From Ilyomonas sp965277535 (lineage in GTDB: Bacteria; Bacteroidota; Bacteroidia; Chitinophagales; Chitinophagaceae), in NCBI GenBank assembly GCA_965277535.1, contig OZ255825.1, positions 2,294,001-2,358,000 on the forward strand: a stretch of DNA of 64,000 nucleotides, given 5' to 3'. Position 1 is the stretch's first letter. Each line of letters opens with the position of its first letter. Positions 60,861 to 64,000 of this stretch are shown piece by piece. The notes beneath the pieces were generated by a model. It searched no databases. It was not told where the DNA came from and saw only the letters and a list, made by a program, of their open reading frames with translations. A program made the translations under genes and the position numbers.

Positions 60861-63800
60861 TTATGGTAATGAATAAAACTGTAAGGGCTCGTTGTTGCTG
60901 CCAACCACTAAATAATTTTTATTGCTGATGGTCAGTAAGGTTGCACTTTTTACATCGCCGATAACAGATAAGCCCGATGTTGTTTGCGGCACATAATTGA
61001 AGCCGCCCCTGCCATCGCCCAGGAGCAAACATCCATAATTGGCATCAATGCTACCAAGCTTTAAACGATTATCAGAATGGTTTCCCAACAGGAGCAAATC
61101 CATCTTTCCATCCTTATTAAAATCGTTTGCAATGATATTAGATACCACCGAAAATTGCGCTTCGATAGGTAACGAATCGGGAACCATTTTGCCGTTTTGA
61201 TTGAGGTAACAAACCGATGCCGTTTGTGTTGCTGTTAGCTCTTTTGCTTTTTGCAATTCTTCATTTGAAAGAATAGTATGAATATTGGCATCGGCATACG
61301 CACTGTAAGAAGAGAATTTTTTTCGCATCGAATACATTTGCTCATTTAATTCATCGCGGCTTACAAACGGATAGCTTTCATTTTTGATGTAAAAACAAAA
61401 GAATGGATCTATCGAACCATTGTTGTCAAAATCGGCATAATACAACTGAGCCGGTTGTTTTTCCGAAGCAACGATTTGTGTGTTCAGACCTAAGTTGCCC
61501 GCAATGATATCGGGTTTGCCATCGCCATTTACGTCAGCCACTTTTACCGAAAACCAAAAGCCATTTTGTGGCTGTGAAAAATAGCTTTTGGTTTTATCAA
61601 TAAAACCGGAAGATGTGTTTTCAAAAATTGTGATGGGCATCATTTCCCCACATACAATCAAATCGGGTTTGCCATCGCCGTTCATATCAGCCCACTGCGC
61701 CGATGTAACCATTCCAATGCTGTCGAATGGCGTATGCTTAACAGTAAACTTTCCTTTTCCGTTGTTGGTTAGTAAGTAGGAAGTGGGCGCTGCCGGATAT
61801 TGACCAGGAATCACTCTGCCTCCAACAAACAAATCTATATCGCCATCGCCATCATAATCGCAAGGCACCACGCACGATTTACTGCTGGCGCTCACGTCGG
61901 GCAAAGCCGTTGTATCTTTTGTAAAATTCCCTTTGCCATCGTTGATGTATAATTCATCCTGAAGGGCTGGTGTAGCTGCTTCAAAAACAGAATAACCGCC
62001 CTTTGCAATGTACAAATCAGGAAAGCCATCACCGTTGGCATCAAAAAAAACGGCCGCTGAAACTGCCGATGTGCTTTCATCACCAATTACACTGTTGCTG
62101 GTGGTGAATCCGCCGTTGGCTTGTTGCAAATAAACGGCGGCGCCTTTTTCTTTATCGCCGCTGATGAAAATGTCTTCTCTGCCATCGCCGTTTACATCGG
62201 CTTTGGCTATCACGGGTCCTGTTTTGGAATACATGAACATCATCAATAACTGACGCTTGAAATCGTTTTCTGTATAATCCTGGTGCGTATAAGGAATGAT
62301 TGCCGGTGCTTTGGCAAACAGGGTAGCATTTGTTTTTGCAGAAAAAACGGGAGCGATTGTTTGTGAAGAAGGCTCGATGGTTAACTTTTGATTAGCGGCG
62401 ACCTGGTTGAGCATTTTTGTTGAACCATCCGGAAAAATCACTTTTACCGAATCTGCTATTTTGTTTTTGCCCAGACCAAAATTCAGGACGGTTGACATGC
62501 ACGAAAGATAGCCGCGGCTTGGGTTTACTTCCTGGTACTGCATCGTGCCATTAGCATACACATACACTTTGCTGCCAATGGCTCGTGTGTTTTGTTTAGC
62601 CCCTTTTACTTCGATGCTGATGTAAGAATTGTTGTTGGTTTCACGGCTTTCGTTTTGATAAATAAATGCCTCCTGGTTGATGTTGTTTACCACCAGATCG
62701 AGGTCGCCGTCATTGTCCAAATCAACATAAACCGCACCGTTTGAAAGGGCTGCTTTGTCAAAACCCCACTGCATTTGCTCATTGGTAAAAGTTAAGTTTC
62801 CCTCATTTTTAAAAATGTTATTGTGAAACGTTGCAGCGGGCATGGCTTTTATCAAATCCATGAGTAAGGCCGGTTCTTTGTCCATTGCTTTTTTTATCTT
62901 GTAATCGCCCCAGTAACGCATAAAATCTTTGTTGGTATAATCGCGCAGATAGCCGCTGGTAATGAATAAATCTTTGTATCCATCATTATCAAAATCGGCA
63001 AATAAGGGGCTCCAGCTCCAGTCGGTATTGGATATGCCTGCCAATTGTCCTATTTCACTAAAAGTTCCGTTGCCGTTGTTCAATTGCAGCATGTTGCGCA
63101 TGTACTGTTTGCCTAAATCCTGTTGCTGCATCAGGGCAAACGATTCGTAATTTTCCTGAAGTTGTAATGATTTTTGACGATGATTATCGGGTGGCATCAT
63201 ATCGAGCGTTACAACATCGGGCAAAGCATCGTTATTAAAATCGGCAATGTCAACGCCCATTGAAAACTGGGAAATATGACGAAAACATTGTTTGGTAACA
63301 TCTTCAAACGTTCCGTTGCCTTTATTCAGATAACAATAATCCGGTTCGTTGTAATCGTTCGTTACATAAATATCAGGTAAGCCATCTTTGTTGATGTCGG
63401 CAATGGCAATGCCCAAACCAAACGTAAGCGGGAACTGGTGAATGCCAGCTTCTTTTGAAACATCGGTGAAATGGCCGCCATCATTTCTATACAATTTGCT
63501 TCCTGCATAAGGGTCCGCTTCATTGCGAAACTTGGCCAGTTCCATGTTGTCAATCTTTTTTACATTGTGATTGAGCAGGAACATATCCAAATCGCCATCG
63601 CCATCATAATCAAAGAAAGCAGCTTGCGTGCTGTAGCCGGGGTCATCCAGCCCATATTGTTTAGCTTCATCCACAAACTTCAAGGCCCCTTTGTTGATGA
63701 AGAGTTGATTGCGCCGCGCATCTTCGGGCAGCTTGCCAGAATAGCAAACATAAATATCCAGCAAGCCATCGCCGTTTACATCTGCCATTGTAACGCCGGT

Positions 63801-64000
63801 TTTCCAGCCGCCTTTTCTGCCTTCCAAACCCGCTTCTTTGGTAATGTCTTTAAACTTCATCCCACCCAAATTCAAATATACTTTTATGGGTTTTTGATTG
63901 GCGGTAAACACCAAGTCCTGCAAACCATCTCCGTTCAAATCGCCAGCCGCAACGCCGCCTCCATTGTATAAATATTCATACGAAAGCACATTCAAATTTT
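60861..64000 (-). CDS. VCBS/FG-GAP repeat protein with ASPIC/UnbV domain, 5' end beyond window
   Basis: At least 1045 residues, open to the window edge, so the signal peptide lies outside. About a dozen FG-GAP/VCBS calcium-binding repeats (DLNGDGLQDLVFTANQ, ADVNGDGLLDIYVCYSG, DYDGDGDIDLFVGGR) forming one or two beta propellers, and an ASPIC/UnbV domain (NNNSYISIEVKGAKQNTRAI, VNPSRGYLSCMSTVLNFGLG). Surface or secreted; role unknown. The TTG codon at 63993-63995 is not a real start. Followed by the haloperoxidase gene, a pair seen repeatedly in Bacteroidota. Confidence 0.92.
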   Translation of the reverse strand, partial: NLNVLSYEYLYNGGGVAAGDLNGDGLQDLVFTANQKPIKVYLNLGGMKFKDITKEAGLEGRKGGWKTGVTMADVNGDGLLDIYVCYSGKLPEDARRNQLFINKGALKFVDEAKQYGLDDPGYSTQAAFFDYDGDGDLDMFLLNHNVKKIDNMELAKFRNEADPYAGSKLYRNDGGHFTDVSKEAGIHQFPLTFGLGIAIADINKDGLPDIYVTNDYNEPDYCYLNKGNGTFEDVTKQCFRHISQFSMGVDIADFNNDALPDVVTLDMMPPDNHRQKSLQLQENYESFALMQQQDLGKQYMRNMLQLNNGNGTFSEIGQLAGISNTDWSWSPLFADFDNDGYKDLFITSGYLRDYTNKDFMRYWGDYKIKKAMDKEPALLMDLIKAMPAATFHNNIFKNEGNLTFTNEQMQWGFDKAALSNGAVYVDLDNDGDLDLVVNNINQEAFIYQNESRETNNNSYISIEVKGAKQNTRAIGSKVYVYANGTMQYQEVNPSRGYLSCMSTVLNFGLGKNKIADSVKVIFPDGSTKMLNQVAANQKLTIEPSSQTIAPVFSAKTNATLFAKAPAIIPYTHQDYTENDFKRQLLMMFMYSKTGPVIAKADVNGDGREDIFISGDKEKGAAVYLQQANGGFTTSNSVIGDESTSAVSAAVFFDANGDGFPDLYIAKGGYSVFEAATPALQDELYINDGKGNFTKDTTALPDVSASSKSCVVPCDYDGDGDIDLFVGGRVIPGQYPAAPTSYLLTNNGKGKFTVKHTPFDSIGMVTSAQWADMNGDGKPDLIVCGEMMPITIFENTSSGFIDKTKSYFSQPQNGFWFSVKVADVNGDGKPDIIAGNLGLNTQIVASEKQPAQLYYADFDNNGSIDPFFCFYIKNESYPFVSRDELNEQMYSMRKKFSSYSAYADANIHTILSNEELQKAKELTATQTASVCYLNQNGKMVPDSLPIEAQFSVVSNIIANDFNKDGKMDLLLLGNHSDNRLKLGSIDANYGCLLLGDGRGGFNYVPQTTSGLSVIGDVKSATLLTISNKNYLVVGSNNEPLQFYSLP

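Noticed and set aside
1..64000. CRISPR arrays, tRNA or rRNA genes
   Set aside because: No regularly spaced repeats and no tRNA cloverleaf or rRNA sequence seen on reading through; the short tandem repeats have no spacers.

Overview
The window looks like chromosomal DNA of a Bacteroidota, most likely family Chitinophagaceae. The evidence is: a type IX secretion C-terminal domain on an M36 peptidase; an FG-GAP/VCBS giant protein next to a vanadium haloperoxidase; methionine synthase split into two polypeptides; a fused DAHP synthase-chorismate mutase; a fused alpha/beta E1 dehydrogenase; YbeY with the HGVLHLCGY..D variant; promoters of the TTTG / TAnnTTTG type; and almost no Shine-Dalgarno sites. 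This family call is inference from gene content; I could not run a search.

Layout. 1-10 kb holds housekeeping genes (GDP-mannose and KDO sugar synthesis, RecQ, a lone ExbD, ChrA, NadD, FeoA-domain protein, YbeY, MnmG). A parS-like palindrome sits at the end of ybeY, next to mnmG, which may mean that oriC is not far away. 10-23 kb holds NadA, an FKBP lipoprotein, a VIT-like protein, a J-domain coiled-coil protein, split MetH, RecR, the fused E1 and a nucleotidase. 23.6-32 kb is an accessory stretch: small genes separated by structured palindromic elements, two MITE-like elements, a RelE/RelB-type pair, pheS, and a cytochrome b/molybdopterin pair. 32-48 kb is mixed (orphan response regulator, GH3 protein, RAYT transposase with its REP hairpins, large secreted M36 metalloprotease, amine oxidase, RlpA, AroC, class I aldolase). 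48-59.5 kb is an aromatic amino acid region on the minus strand: pheA, aminotransferase, tyrA, (exported protein, DEAD helicase, HEPN-MNT pair), DAHP synthase/chorismate mutase, an IS200-like transposase with REP hairpins, aroB, aroA. 59.5-64 kb is a haloperoxidase and a VCBS-repeat protein cut by the window end.

Most interesting results. (1) Upstream of pheA is what looks like a complete transcription attenuator: a Bacteroidota promoter, a 19-codon leader peptide with six Phe and three Tyr codons, an 8-base antiterminator segment directly after the leader stop, and a strong U-tract terminator directly before pheA. (2) The 11-mer TTTGTTTTTGC occurs about 28 times by my eye count, both in and between genes, far above expectation. 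(3) Two unrelated transposase/REP systems are present, and palindromic repeats have entered aroA and aroC in frame. (4) Between 24.8 and 27.3 kb, small genes sit between related stem-forming elements with a shared GTTGTGCGAT core, looking like mobile cassettes. (5) A GxxExxY gene lies between the two metH halves, bracketed by inverted repeats, and carries an in-frame nonsense codon.

No tRNA, rRNA or CRISPR array was seen.
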